A stretch of 64,000 nt of DNA from Nymphaea colorata (GCF_008831285.2 NC_045140.1:16180370-16244369); one strand, 5' to 3'; shown: positions 1 to 13,581, counted from the first letter of the stretch. Program-made: numbers and translations. Notes: generated by a model not told the origin, from the sequence alone.

Positions 1-3000
1 TTGGCCTATTATGTTAACCTGCCGCTGAAGTCTATACATTTTCCATCATCTCTAGAATACCAGGTCTCTTTTGGGTTCACTATGTTTCAACTTGTATATT
101 AGTGTCTGCCATTTATAACATAAGATAAGAAGTTGATACATTGGGATCTTACGAGTCTTCATTGCTAGCTTTAATGAGGAACTTAAAAGAGGGCGACACG
201 AACAAGGCAAAAGGGAGATGGGTAGCCAAACCAGATCTCTATGCGTCGTCATACGTTTACTACTATATAACAACTTAAAATTTTAAATTGTCTTTTGGCG
301 ATGTACGTTACTTATAAGGCAAACATGATCTTGAAATGTGTGGATATTAACATTTCTTCGATAATGTTCAGTTAAAAATATAATCTTTACATGGATAAAT
401 TATAATTCATTTGCTTTTGTGCATCAATTTTTTCAAGATGAATTCGAACTTCGAACACCATGTGCCAAGATCGCGTCCGGCGCCGCGTTTTCTTTTGTCG
501 ACGATTAAAAGAAAAGAAAAATTCGGCATGATAGTCGTGTCCTCGCCTGCAAAATTTCGAAAGACCGTGAGCCGAAGCATCAGAATCGAGTCTTATGTCG
601 GGTCATATTCGTTCCAGCATCTCCCCATCACGCAATCTAGATGATGCAACCCATCATTTATGTGAAGTACCCCTCAACATGTTATATTCCATACGTGTGG
701 TACTTTAAATGCTTGATGATGATATAAAATAAGTTGGTGGCGGAAGCACGGGTATGGATTTGGCTCTGACTCTGGCCGAACTAATCACGGACCCAATTGT
801 CCCCTTTGTCTAAGATAGGGGTCTGATTTTGGTGTTTTGAATGTCACTCACTCCATGCTTTAACTTGCATGCCAGGCTTTAACTTGCATGTCAGTCCCTC
901 ATTTTTCTTTACAGTATAAAAAATTTCGATGAGAAGTAACTGCCTTTGCACCAATTTGCAGGGACAAGAAACCCGACCCGAGCCAGAATGGGGAGCCTGC
1001 TAGGATTTGGATCTCATTTAAGAAAAGAACCAACTGGGCGTTTATTGTAGAAAAGATTGGGAAAGGTGGTGGAGCTTGTGTGTTGACGATTATGGATCCA
1101 TTAATGCCAACCCTAATTGCAGGCGCAGCCTGCCAGGGCATGCAGGCAGGTTGGTCGTGCATCGTCCGCTGTACTATGGATTTATGAAGATCAGAGGGTC
1201 ATTTATTACTTTATCAAAATTTTCGGAAGGGAAAAATATATACTTATTTTCCAAGGTCTGTGTATCTGAAAATTTCTAAATTTTGTTGCAAACATCAGCA
1301 GATAGAATTGATCGATTCGCACCACATTGGAAGGGAATAGATTCGATTCATTGCCATCTATTTGATTTGATCTTTTGAGGAACAAATATGATAAACCGAG
1401 TAGAACCAAATTGTACAAACAGCTTCAGTCAAGGGGAAATGGGAAGGAAACATGGCAGCCGCGAGAATAGTGGTTAGCTGATCTTTTGAATTTCCTCGAG
1501 TCAGTCAAGGTGGGGAAGGTAAGATTTATGTGGTTGGGTTCATTTTCAACAAGCTGTAGCGTGCCATCTACTTAGATTGCTCCGTCTGTGGAGGCACCCG
1601 TTGATTTCGGAGCGCTCTGTGTTTCACGAATTTATTTATTAGATTTATAGGACATTTGTTCAAGTTTTATACAAATATACCCCAATTTTAAAAACACTAT
1701 ACTTTATTCCAAATGTCAAACTGCCCCTCAAAAGCCCATCCCATTATTAGAAATTTTGCAGCTTTTGGTGAGAACACAAACTATTATCGTTCGTCTGCAT
1801 GCGCACGTGCTGTTTGCTTGTGAAATAAACCAATCTGCACGTAGGACTCGCGCTTATCAAGCCCAATGCGAGTCTGGATCTGGTTGGACCTACCATAAGG
1901 ATCAGCGACAACTTTTTCAGACCAGGCCAGGCCCTACCGTCACGGTAATGTTGTATTTGTGTGTCTGTTTTCAATGACAACTTGTAGGATCATTTTCTAG
2001 GAACTCTATATATGAAACTATGTTTGGATCCACACACTAATTAGAATCAAATAGACGTTTAGCCGAATTTTGAATGGAATGGATGCTTACTTTCTTTAGT
2101 TTGAAATTTATAATTATAATATGTGGGCTAGATATATAGGACCTGTAGTGGGTAGGATCCAGATCAATGTTAATTGGTAAGTGTACATGAGCTTAACATC
2201 TTTGTTGGTTTTCCACATCACCAAGTATATTCAGCAATTTTTTGTTTTACTCAATTGAACTAAATTAATTAACAATGATACGAACATGCCCCAGGAGATA
2301 TGTTGACTTCCCATGGCTTGAAGTGCTTTTTCTCAAGTTTCGAGATGTTTAGATTTTATTATTGAACCAACAAATAACTCGGTACCACTATGAAATACAG
2401 AGAATAGTATTCAATCAAGGAAGCTGATTAATGTTCACCAAACTTATGCAGGCTTTCATGAAATGTCTAGTTTTAAATTTTAACGAGAGACCTCAGTACG
2501 TGTGGACCGCTCTGCATAACTCTTTATAGGTAGATTGCTCCACCAAGTAAATCTACGGAACAGGTTTAGGTTGGTTCTCTTCATGAGACCTATTTTTTGA
2601 GTCAGAAACTTAGTTCAAAAGTTGGAACTCCGGCTGGTGAAACTTTTCACTGAAAAGCAAGTCCCAGTACGCCAGTAACTAGCAACTATGCACGATCATG
2701 ATTGATTAATTCTAAACTTCCCTTGCTAATCTAAAGTCTCAATCTTTTCTATCTACAGTTGTCGCATGGACAACTTTGACAGAGCTGGGGTTGGCTTCCT
2801 GCATCAAACTCCAGTCTATTGGCGTGCACACATAAAAATTTCCCGAAAATTGCCGAAACTATCTTTTTGCAACACCAGAACAGCAACAATTGGAAATCAT
2901 ATAGCTTGTCAGAAACATGAGTTCTCTTGATCAGGAGGACTACTCCTTACTAAATCTGGGGGCACAGTTTCCTTAGCCCAAAGTTTTGTTCATTGTTCTT

Positions 3001-5734
3001 GTTTATTTCCTGATCAAATTACTGTAGTCTGTACTAGAACAGCCATACGTTGTTCATGTTCTTGTTTACTTCCACATGCAGGGTACCAAACATGCCTATC
3101 ACATCGGGCCATCAAATTCGGAGTTCCACATTCTTTTCTGAGATGGCATCTTGATTTTCTTAAGGGACATCAATTCTTTGATTTCAACATATAGCAGAAA
3201 GGCTACAAGTTTTCCGCACAAAATGCGTGTCTCTGTTGGTCTTAATTGCCCAGTCACAGTTGGACTGATAGATTGATTTTTCAGAAAACAACATGGAAAC
3301 TTGGTTTTCTAATAATTGGTCACTTGTGCTTTTAGCACAGTGACGAAGTGAGAATCCTGATCGACGGCTTGCCCTTTATCATGTGTCCTTAAGTTTAACA
3401 AAGTGTTGCATCTGTTATTTGCAGAAATTGGTTCTTCAGGAAATTCGAGTGACATGTGGTGTGCTTGTCATAAGAAATTAATCTTTGATTTTTAAATATT
3501 AACAAACTTTTACAGACGGATTGAATACGGCCAGCAGGGGTGATACAGGATGAATCGATTTACCTCCAATACTGAAACTGAAGACACTAATGTCTAGAAC
3601 GATCCTTGGCTAAACTAAGTCTAGCCGGAGAACAAAAGGAAATGGTTCAACCTGTGACCGAATTTGAGGCTCCCATGAGTGGACCGAAGTTCTCATGTGA
3701 TAAGGCTGAGGATCTCCATTAAAGTCTGCACTAATGGATCCCTTGCAAATCCACAGGTTTTGAAAGGTACTCCGGTTGGAGGGCCAGCACCAGGATAGAA
3801 GGGAAGGATTTGGTGGTAATCTTGGGGTATCGTATCAGACATAATTGTTTTGATCGAGTCAGGTTAGAATTATCAGATGACAGGCTCTTGCCAAGCTAGT
3901 GAGCCTTTCTGCATCATGGCTGACTACTGATGTGACCAAATCCCAGAGAATACAAGGTACCCCTCCTGGAGATGTAAAGGCACGGAGGTGATCTTGTCAT
4001 GAAAACTAACAGTTGTTCTCTGGAACTAAACTGCGTATCCTTTAACATTTATTTACAGGGAATTGTATAAAATGTACTTTGAATTTAAAATTTAAATTAA
4101 GGAGGACAAACTCTTGAGGTACAAATACTCCGAATGAGCTTTCTATTGTCAATTTAAGAACGAAGGATAAATTAAAAATGATACTGGAAAGAGCACAGTG
4201 TGGTACAGTACTAAAGAAAGCGACTGAAAATCTCAGTTCTAGAGACCCTTGTGGCAGATAGCCGACTGAAGGCAATTGAAGTCCTGAATCAATAACAGGG
4301 GGGCGTATTTGAGTTGGATCTCTCGATGCAACTTGACATTCTCAATGCATGTTTGACAGTGTGATAAAGCGGATTCCAGCAGACAAGTCAAATTGGGAAT
4401 GAACGATGGCATTCTCTACCCCAGGAACGGCCTTTTCAATGGCTCGGAAACACCATGCTTTCATGGATCTCTCCGCTGTCAACTAGAGTAGAGAGGAGGC
4501 AGTTTCCGACGATTAATCCGTGGACACAGGGAGGCAACCATACATACATGAGGTCACGCCCAAGCCATCTCTGCTTCTGAACCATTTTAAGATCCAGATT
4601 GTGAAACTGCCTGAAATCAAATTATTTGAAAACCTCCCATCTCTTCTTATTCTTCTCGTAATAATGGCATTCTTAATCTGGACATGGGTGTTCATTTGCT
4701 TCCTGCTTGGACAAGTTTTAGCATTCAATCTCTGCCAGTTGGAACCAGTACTACGTACACACAGAGGATGATGAAGACCTGCCGGATCCAGAATCACGAA
4801 TATTACTATTTGACTCGACCGACTGTCTAACATCAGCCACCACTCACGTAGCTTAAATTTTCTTGGACATGGATCCTAACGCCCATAAGCTCTAGCCCTA
4901 AGGAAGGAGTACTAGTACACCATACAGGTGTCTATGTTTAAGCACTTGGGTACATGCTATTACCAATTGGAAGCCCGAATTGTCCTGGATAGCAGTAGCA
5001 TATGGACCACTCTTACCAGGGGGACGCAAACGCGTGGAACTTGAACGAGGCTGATCAGGTGGATCTGCAACCGGTGCCGGCCGGATCCAAGGATGGAATA
5101 ACCACTGGAAATCCGGACTTTGGATAAGGTTATGATTTTTAACAGTTTTAGTTTTCCTTTTTCTGCTCAATCGAGTACATTTGTCAGCAAATTTGATTGC
5201 ATTAGATTGTTGGAATCCAAACTATTCACATCACTGCCAGATGTCTTCAGCAATCACAAGTCCAGACATTTTCCTGTAAAACTGTAACAGGAAGGGTCAG
5301 AGTCCAGGCCTGCAAAGTTAGGCGAGAAAATCACCTGTTTGATCACATTTATTCATCCTTCTATTTTCATGTCGGTCATCATGAACCGAATCTAGATCCA
5401 CTTAATTACAGCTCCAACAGATCCTCAGCTGGCGCATTCTTGGAACTCCTGATGTGTTTAACAATGCTTGGTCAGACATGTTCCACCCAGGAGATCTTGA
5501 TTTAAACATCAAGAATCACCATAAAATCGCATGGATATTAACAGTTGAAGATGTCTCAACAAACCAAGCTAATGATTAGAAAGAACAGTTTAAAAACAAG
5601 GTTCGCTGTCTGGAGTTTGGATACTCCAACATGCACCAATCATTGGCTGCCTAGTAGCTCATGTCTGGTCAAGCTTAGGGATAAGGTCGCATTAAACTAT
5701 CAGTTTCGTCCATGACCCCATGTGTCTGCCACTC

Positions 5735-5737
<3 letters not shown>
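1..5737. other. Intergenic, no gene recognised
   Basis: No open frame here resembles a known family, and no run of frames joins through plausible splice sites. Base composition is AT-rich and typical of plant spacer. A short direct duplication of 19 bp (857-875 and 876-894, differing at one base) is visible. A frame on the plus strand near 4.5-4.8 kb has a hydrophobic stretch but no family resemblance, and frames at 4.9-5.2 kb are proline/arginine-rich without a recognisable motif. Confidence 0.6.

Positions 5738-5811
<74 letters not shown>
5738..5811. repeat. (GA)n microsatellite, about 37 units
   Basis: This is an uninterrupted GA dinucleotide tract of about 74 bp. It produces a spurious open frame of alternating Arg-Glu. 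The purity of the tract implies a young or highly mutable locus, so its length is likely to vary between individuals. Confidence 0.97.
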
Positions 5812-5816
<5 letters not shown>

Positions 5817-8800
5817 GAGCACTTATTCCTCGAGAGAGCAACTCTCAAGATGATACGCCGATTCCGTTGTCAGTTTGCCTCATCTGACTATTCCCCTAGA
5901 AGTCGAGGGAACCACAAAAGGAGTGCGTCGTTATAGACAGCAGAAATTTTATCATTCCAAAGAGGTGCTCAACGAAATCCCACATCACTTTAAGACATTA
6001 TCCTGCAAATCATGTATTTGTCTAATTCATGGTAGCGAGTAAAAGAAAAAGAGAGTCACCGGAAGTCATGATATGTGAAGCGAAAGCGGGAAGATCAATG
6101 TATAAGCTACAAGTAAGGGTTGTGTCAACTAACAATAAAACAATAAAAATGATGAAAATATTTATCACCTTTTTTTCTTTCTTACAGCCATTTATTATGA
6201 TGGATTGAACGCTAGAAAGACTTCATTTTTCTTATAATCTCAGAAACCCTAATGACTTCTTTATGAACGTTTTTATTTCATTGTCAAATCTGGTCTCTTA
6301 AAGAAGGGAGTATCTTACCTACATTAATGGACTCGGATCTGAAGTAGGATGCCAAATAAGATCCGGATTCTGACAAAGTAGTCCAACAAACAGTCACATC
6401 CAAAAAAGTAGTATTATTCACACTACTATCATTTCTGTCCATATCAGAACCTGTCTGATCCATATCTGGCCCGCATTGACCTTTACTAGGTTATTAAACC
6501 CAGGTCTAGGCCCACCTAATTATGGGCCCATATCCGAGCCTAGCTAGCTACTTAATGCCCTCGTTCCAATAAAGGCTGAGGTACTTTTATATTTAATGAC
6601 CTTTGTGCAATGGATCGCTAGAAATCAGCCATATTATTTCCCCTAACATAGCGCCCTTTATTGCCTTTGACCCAAACATGTAGGTTCCTTTCGGTACTTC
6701 TTCTTTTCTTTTGATCACTATTCCCAATCCGTGTTTCATGTCATTAGTTGCCCCAGAGGACAAGCACAGTGCTTATGATAATCATTCTTGGGCACATAAA
6801 GTATCTGAACATAATCAGTTGCACGTGAGCTACAGCAATGGTGTCACGTGATAGCTCTATCTAGCTAGGGTCTGAACCACATGAGGTAAGTCGAGAATAT
6901 TAAAAAGCCGAGCGAGAAGAATTTTCAGATGTCCACCTTTAGTCATGATTATAACAATGTGCTTGATGTTTCGTGTTTTTACTCATAATTATCAAAAAAA
7001 AGTTTGTCATTGGTGTTATTTTTTTTTTTAACTCATCTAGCATCAACTTTGGTGGTTGATATGGGAAAGAAAAGAAGAAGGTTTTATTAATGCTGCAAAA
7101 TGATTGTATTTAGCTTTGCATTGATGGCTCATTAAGAAAATCAGATACACGAAACTCCTGGTTATAATATTATGGGCAAAAGGTGATCACTATTATTGGA
7201 GTTTCTTTTGATAAATCCTAAACAAATAGTACATGGGCACACCTAGCTCTTTCCATAACAAACCACAGTGAATGTGAATGCATGGTGCAGTGCCTTTTCT
7301 TCTGCTTCCATTCTTCTCAATATAATAAAAAAAATGGGTAGCAGTCAAGGACAAGGCAAGTTCATGCCTTTTCTGCATTCTTTTTTATAGCCAAGCTGGA
7401 AGATAAAATAAAAGGTCCAAAGAGATAGGCCCCTTGCTAAAACATTGCCACTGAAGCGTTCCAGCTATCACAATCATGCCCCATGTCAACTACTGAAGCT
7501 CTTGTCCCTTGCAATGGAAGGCGACTTACTAGATGTTTTTCTTCTAGATGTATGTTTTAGTTTTTAATTTGTTTGCACTGCAATTTTTTGTTCCTAGATC
7601 ACTGTTAAGATGGCACACTTTGGGATGCAAATAAGAGAAATAAAGAAAAAAAACTCCCCACTTCTTGATAACCTGCTTTGGCTTTATAGGAACATCATGC
7701 CCCATACTAACAACAATTAGAAAGCTGAATGGTCATAATTAATGGTTGGTTTATTTACTTTTGAAAGGTTATATTCGAGCTGAATGAGTAGAGATTGGAA
7801 CATATGTTCTTTCGCAATCTAAAATATGACCAATGCAAATAAATTAAGTCCCGTCCGCAAGACAGGCCACGAAGACCTGATTTTTGAAAACTGAATTTCT
7901 AGAAACTGCCGGTGAGCCTAATTAGAAGATTCAAACAGGAAACTGTCGATTAAGAATTTAAGATGGTTTGGCTCAACGGGAGCCAGCTATCCTGTCAGGC
8001 GCAAATTGAACATGTGCGTGCATGTTCTTGAATTTTCGCATAATACTTGTTATATTTTAATGTTGTTGGTTCCTGTAGAATGCATTGAAGGTATCCCAAC
8101 CAACTATTAATTAAATAACTGTTCTCATTAAAATATTAATAGATTTTAATGCTTTGCGAAGACATGCTGACCCCTTCGAATCTCAAAATATTTAATTACC
8201 ATCTCAAATATCTCTAGAACTTGAGGCCCTCTTTTTGTACATTGACTAAGAAAAGCGGTAGTGGACATTAATTTGATTTTGAGTGTGGTTTAACGCCACG
8301 GAAGAGAGAAGATATAAAAAATAAGAAGAAAATATGGTATGGCCGGCACTGCTTCTAAATGAAGAACACAAAGAGGGCTATAATAATGGCCTACAAGTCC
8401 TAATCTGAGACCCCAGGGGATCCCCAATCTTTACTAGAATTATTTAAAAGGCAGAAACGTTATGTTGATAGGTTCAAATTCATAGTTTAGGACTATTATT
8501 CTTTAATGGACTAGGCCTCTCCCTTGCCATTTGTCTGATACTTTTGTTTGTCATTAAAGGCAATAGAGTCGCAGCGAATAGCATGTGGTGGGGGCAGCTG
8601 TCTGTCTACTGTCATTACACACCAGACACTAAGAATCTCTCTGAAGAAGATCATTAAGAAAACATTATGTTGATCATGAGGTCTTCTTTATCAACCATGT
8701 TCAAACTAGTTCCATTTATGCGGTCAAAGGCTTCAATTTAGTAATGAAGAAGGTAAGCCCCACAAGCGAGCCTGATCTCCTCCTCCTCCCTCCCAGCTGT

Positions 8801-9169
8801 GCTTTTGGAGGTTTGCTTGACTCAGACCAGCTTGTCTGGGTGTTGAACAGGTCAGTGCGAACTGTATCAGATCCATCTGGGCTTTCTTCCTGTTTTCGCC
8901 AATACTGGTCAAGCCAGTGGAGGAGCAAAAAAAATCTTTGCTGAGTAGCACTAACCAATCTCATTGGTTTAGTGGGTGGGTGCCTAAGGGGCACTAACCC
9001 AAGTCTGATGTGGGCAGCACATGCAGCTGAACATCATAGTAGGAGTTTCATGGCTGGTGTTTGTAATGACCCACACCAGCCCGCACAGTAGCTCTGCTAT
9101 TTGGTCATAAATATGCTACCAAGTCATTTCATCTCATCAACACAGTAAAAAAACCACATGTGGGATATT

Positions 9170-9170
<1 letters not shown>
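5812..9170. other. Intergenic, no gene recognised
   Basis: AT-rich spacer with scattered short frames on both strands and nothing resembling a protein family. No tRNA cloverleaf, inverted repeat element or long open frame stood out on reading. Confidence 0.55.
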
Positions 9171-9216
<46 letters not shown>

Positions 9217-9217
9217 T
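9171..9217. repeat. Compound (CT)n(AT)n microsatellite
   Basis: About 11 CT units run directly into about 12 AT units. The same CT-then-AT arrangement recurs at 26.3 kb and 31.16 kb, suggesting a shared origin mechanism or founder sequence for these compound tracts. Confidence 0.95.
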
Positions 9218-10258
9218 AGCGTCATCCCGGATTAGTTTTGGAAAGCACCATGAAGGCAAGGGACAAGAGTCCAGTTCGTCTTGGGGTCCTTGGAGACAGG
9301 GTGGAGTTATAAGTGGGGCTACTTTGACCAGTAATGGCGCCTAGAAAGAACATGTGTATGAAATAATAAGAGAATCCAAAGTTGGTGGACCCCATTTATC
9401 TTGAATCTAGAGGCACCCCTTTCACAGAATAATGCACATAATTGCCTGGCCAAAAAAGTGGCTAACTATTTGGCTTCTTAGGAGAATTTTGCACGCAATG
9501 AACGTACACGTTTGTCTGGAACAAGTTTCAATCGATTAGCAGAGCGATCCGCTGCAAAGTTCGAGAACTTGAACCTACTTTCTTCATCCACCAACCGCAA
9601 AGTTTGAGAACTCGGTCGCGTTCTCGTTGCCCACCAAACAGGCAGTCCGTCATCGGTCAAACTTTCAAAAGGAAGAATCCTCGCAGTGGACAGACGTGCA
9701 AAGGCTGTTTTGGTCACTTACAAAAAGCTGAAAAAACAAAAGAAGACCAATAATTTTTTCGGAGCCATGAGAAAGATGACAAAGTTCACCACCCACAAAG
9801 TGAAGCCGAGGGCCATGATGGACCGCCCCATTTGGTTGGATCTAGTAACTGAGGTTCACCCCTAAAATAATTCTAAGCTTCGGATCAAATCTAAGAAAAC
9901 AAAGAGTTAAAGAACAACGAATCATAAACTCGATGTGATTCTTTTGAGATAAAAAAAGGGAGCCTTCTGTCTTTCACTAAGAATCCGAAGTCTATTTCGT
10001 AACTGACCTCCGTTGTCCGTTCTAATGGTAGTCAAAGCTTCATGCGCCGAAAGCAACGGAGCAGTCATCATCCTCCAACCCAAGTATGGTTTGTGACAAG
10101 AAATGATCATGAATGGCGTTCTAATTCTTTTTAGGATGAGTGCAACAAGATATATTATAATAATACCATGATGACCCATTAAGGCAAATCATCCAATCCT
10201 TATTTTATTTTCCTTGTCCCAATGTGGGAATTCTTTAATAAAGAAGAATTTGTCATAC
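9218..10258. other. Spacer beyond the 3' side of the AIL gene
   Basis: No gene recognised. Frames on the minus strand at about 9.5-9.7 kb and 9.9-10.2 kb are short and match nothing known to me. Confidence 0.5.
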
Positions 10259-10267
10259 ATGCACGCA

Positions 10268-10301
10268 CATGCACATGCAGGATCATGCATGCACGCATGC
10301 A
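10268..10301. promoter_or_regulatory. Cluster of five CATGCA (RY-like) motifs
   Basis: CATGCA starts at 10268, 10274, 10284, 10288 and 10296. This hexamer is the core of the RY element bound by B3-domain seed regulators (ABI3, FUS3, LEC2). The cluster lies about 350 bp past the stop codon of the AIL5-type gene, on its 3' side. Such alternating purine/pyrimidine sequence can also be plain low-complexity DNA, so a regulatory role is inference only. Confidence 0.3.
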
Positions 10302-10651
10302 TATCTAATATGATTGACGCACAAAGAGGAGAGAGATACTGATATTTCTTTCTTTTTATTTTCTCTTCTGTGGAGTTTACATTGCATAAGGACAGAAAGA
10401 TACGAAATTCGAAACATAATGAAACGGAATACTACATCTGATCAGAAAGTAAACTAGAGACAAGGCCGAAGAGTGTCTATAAAAAAGAAAGGAAAAACAT
10501 GATCCAGAGTGTGATTTTTTGTTAGTCTTGTTCTTTCGCAACTAGAACTCTAAATGGGGTCAGATGTATTCATGTCATACTGCAGCCCTAAGCATGTTAG
10601 CATCTGTGATTTCACATTCCACTATTACCTTCTTCTTCATGGTTTCATCTT

Positions 10652-13442
10652 TCACTCCATACTGAAGATGGGTGTCTGCAAAACTCCGAGATTGGGCCTT
10701 GAATCTTGAAATGATTGCACGGGAGCAGCAACCCAATTAGTGTAACCAGCAGAATTTTCATAGCCGCTTGTCCTCATGTAGCCTGATGGCTGCTGGTACA
10801 TGTGGTACAGGTTTCGTGCCGCTGCCGCCGCAAGAGGGTCGGTGGAAAGCGTCATTGAATCGGCCGGCGATGACGGATTCTGCATCAGCATCCCATGGTT
10901 GAGGTAGCCATTATTATTCTGTTGGAAACCAGACGACGAGGGGAAGTTCATGGCCGCATGGGCTTCAACCTGTGAGTGATTGAGGAAGGCAGGGGCATTA
11001 GGACTCTGAGTAGTGTTGTGGTACGAGGAGTAGGGCCATTCGTTCTCTGGCTTGACAGTTACAGCGAAGGGGATGCTTGCTTGTGATTCGTGGTCATCCA
11101 TGGCTTTCCCTTCAATGCTCTTATCCGAAGACGAGTCTGAGCTCTTACAGTTCCTGTTAGAGATTCCCCCAATGGGTAGATTACTGTTGGCTATGCTTTT
11201 CACGTCATATCTGCTCATGTCGAAATTTGTTACAGCATTCAGACCTCTGAACTTAATAGCTGCAATGTCGTATGCCTCAGCTGCTTCTTCTTGGGTACCT
11301 TTTCAATAAAATTTCCACCAGCAAATAAAAAAACCAACAATAAGTTTCTGCCATTGTTCAGAAGGAACAGCGAAAGATGTACCTGCGTTCACTGTTGGTG
11401 AATATAAAAGCAAATAAAGGCATATAGTGTTCGGTGCAGAAATTAGAAGATAAAGTTCGTCAGTTGTAAATAATTCTTACTGAAAGTTCCTAAATAGAGG
11501 TCTTTATTTCCCGCTACCCTTCCTATTCTCGCCTGCCATCTTCCATGTTGGTGGTGTCTGCAAATCGCACAAAGGCAATTCCGTTCAAGATTTGCTCATT
11601 ATTGTTCATTTAATTCTCTAGATGCTCTTCTATCCACAACAAGGTAATTATTTCCTCAACTTTAAAAGGAATAAATGTGGAGAACCAATAACAATTTAAT
11701 TAACAAGGCAAATACTAAATACAGTTGAACTGAGCCAACCTTGTGACCCCCCTGTAGATGGAAGCCCCCCTAGAGAACCCACTACTTTTCCTGCAAAACC
11801 AAGTAACCCAATCAGGAAATATCGAAGTAATATTTGTTCAATGGACGTCTCCCTTTTTTTCTTGGGAAGATTCCTAATGCCACTGAAGAGACAGTATCCA
11901 ACCTTCTAAGAGATGCAACAAACTCTTGTCTAGTCATATTCTTCATCTCCTCTAGCTCTTTCTCATAGTTAGATACCTAACCGAAAAGAGTAAGTGTCAC
12001 TTTCAATCACCGAAACATACATAAGCTCTAACAAGGGTCACCGGAATCTGAACACCTTACCGGAAAGTTAGTCGTGGTAGTCGGACCCCAATACTTCAGA
12101 GCGGCAAGATCATACGCTCGTGCTGCCTTTTCCTCTTTATCATACCCACCTGAAAAATCACATGAAACCAAATAAACAAGTCATTATGATCAGAAATAAC
12201 GCTCAAAGATACCAATCCAAAATAAAGTAGCTGTTTGTTTCATTGGAATACAAACTATATTAAAACAAAAAGTAAGAACTCACCCAAATAAACTGCAAAA
12301 GATGGCATCCCAAAGTTCAAACCGTACATGCAAGAGAAAAACTCGAATCAACAATGTCCAAGAAAATGCAAATATCCTAAAATGCCAGAAAGGGGGGAAG
12401 CTAATACCTTGTCTTCCTTTTCTAGTTTGCCCTTCTCTTCTGGAACTATTATCCCATAAATGAGCTTCATATCGTCCAGTCCATCTATGTCTGCACCCGT
12501 AAAAAAAGACATAAAGATTAAAAGAAAACACATATACACACAGACACCAAAAGCGTATCCATCTTTGTAGAGTGATATTGGTTCTATTAGGATTCATGAT
12601 TTGACAACAGTCATACTCTTATAAGATAGCAATCCCAGCTGCTGATTCTTTTTGTGTTCATTTCGTTTTCTTTCTTCATTGAGTGAATTAGATTTTCATC
12701 TATATGTATTCAAAAGAAGGATATGATATGCTGTTGACGATGATGACCGGAGACGGTAGCCATGACCGTATCAACATGCCATGCCCAGAAAATGCACCAT
12801 CACATCATATGAGTGACCACATCATACGAGTGATGATGATGACGATGAAAGGAGCAAGAATTGATGATGACCTTGTTACCCCTCTATAGATGGAGGTCCT
12901 CTGACCAAAAGTATCGACGGACTTCTTGGACACCGACTCAACCGGCAAAGCTCCACCGTCGCCGTCCAGGTGGCCGCTGCTCCCGAGGCGATGCTGCTGT
13001 TGTGGCTCGGCGGGGAAGTGCTCCAGTCCACCGGCGGAAACGGCCATAGGTTTCAGATCCGCGTCGTAGGGCTGGGCACCCTGGAACTCCGGCGCCGGCG
13101 ACGAGCCTCCGGGGAACCTCCCCAGCGAGGCTCCGCCGAGGAAGTCCTCCAGCTTGGGCGCCGCCCCCATCATGGCGAAATCTCCGCCACCGCCCCCGTC
13201 GCTCGTCGCCTGCTGCTCTTCTGAGCAAGACCAACCTGATATACGAGAGATAAAAAGGATGATACAAACGCGCGCGCGCGAGAGAGAGAGAGAGATAGAG
13301 AGAGAGAGATTGTACCGTTGTTGGTGAAGGCTTCAAGGAGGCAGAGCTGTGGGGTTTGGGAGGGCGGCTGGATGGTTCTAGAAGGTTCCACCATCTCCAG
13401 AGGGGAAAGAGAGAAACCCAACCAATTGTGAGAAGAACTCAT
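10652..13442 (-). CDS. AIL5: AP2 transcription factor, AINTEGUMENTA-LIKE/PLETHORA group (AIL5-type)
   Basis: Nuclear DNA-binding regulator of the AP2 family, ANT lineage, whose known members maintain meristem, root and embryo growth. Nine exons read in the minus direction: 13442-13316, 13220-12872, 12490-12408, 12292-12284, 12149-12061, 11976-11903, 11790-11740, 11557-11481, 11298-10652. All junctions are GT-AG, phases match, and the sum is 1506 nt (501 aa). Visible: N-terminal [17 protein letters not shown] (about residue 60) and TFGQRTS just before the first AP2 repeat, the three short motifs of euANT proteins; AP2 repeat 1 at 152-219 with the ANT-type insert ending KGRQVYLGG; linker 220-253; repeat 2 at 254-312 (ending LNAVTNF). 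The BABY BOOM-specific motif was not seen. The C-terminus [14 protein letters not shown] and the [14 protein letters not shown] stretch resemble Arabidopsis AIL5/PLT5 most, so the symbol means subgroup rather than proven orthology. The second exon is GC-rich. Confidence 0.93.
12284..12292 (-). other. 9-nt microexon of the AIL gene
   Basis: Exon 3 ends with one base of a codon (CAA G) and exon 5 begins with two (GT GGG), leaving the conserved VYLG of AP2 repeat 1 unencoded. The nine bases here, TTTATTTGG read on the minus strand, supply exactly (G)TT TAT TTG G. They are flanked by ...GCAG before and GTGAG after. A 9-nt microexon at this place is a known hallmark of AP2/ANT genes; automated gene finders often miss it. 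Confidence 0.92.
13266..13310. repeat. (CG)n(AG)n tract in intron 1 of the AIL gene
   Basis: A short alternating CG run passes into an interrupted AG run. It lies inside the first intron of the AP2 gene, close to the donor site, so length changes could alter intron size but not the protein. Confidence 0.85.
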
Positions 13443-13581
13443 TTCCTTCCTTTTCTTCTCTTCACCGCGGCTCGGCTTCCTCTATTTAGCTTCCTTCCTG
13501 CTTCGGTGAACGAGCAAGAGAAAAAGAGAGAGAGAGAGAAATCTAGAAAGAGAGACAGAGAGAGAGATTTAGCCGGAAGGA

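Noticed and set aside
4513-4833. Overlapping plus and minus frames, one with a hydrophobic segment
   Set aside because: T-rich sequence explains the hydrophobic run; no family or gene structure.
5712-5936. Open frame with long Arg-Glu run
   Set aside because: It is produced by the GA microsatellite; no coding signal outside it.
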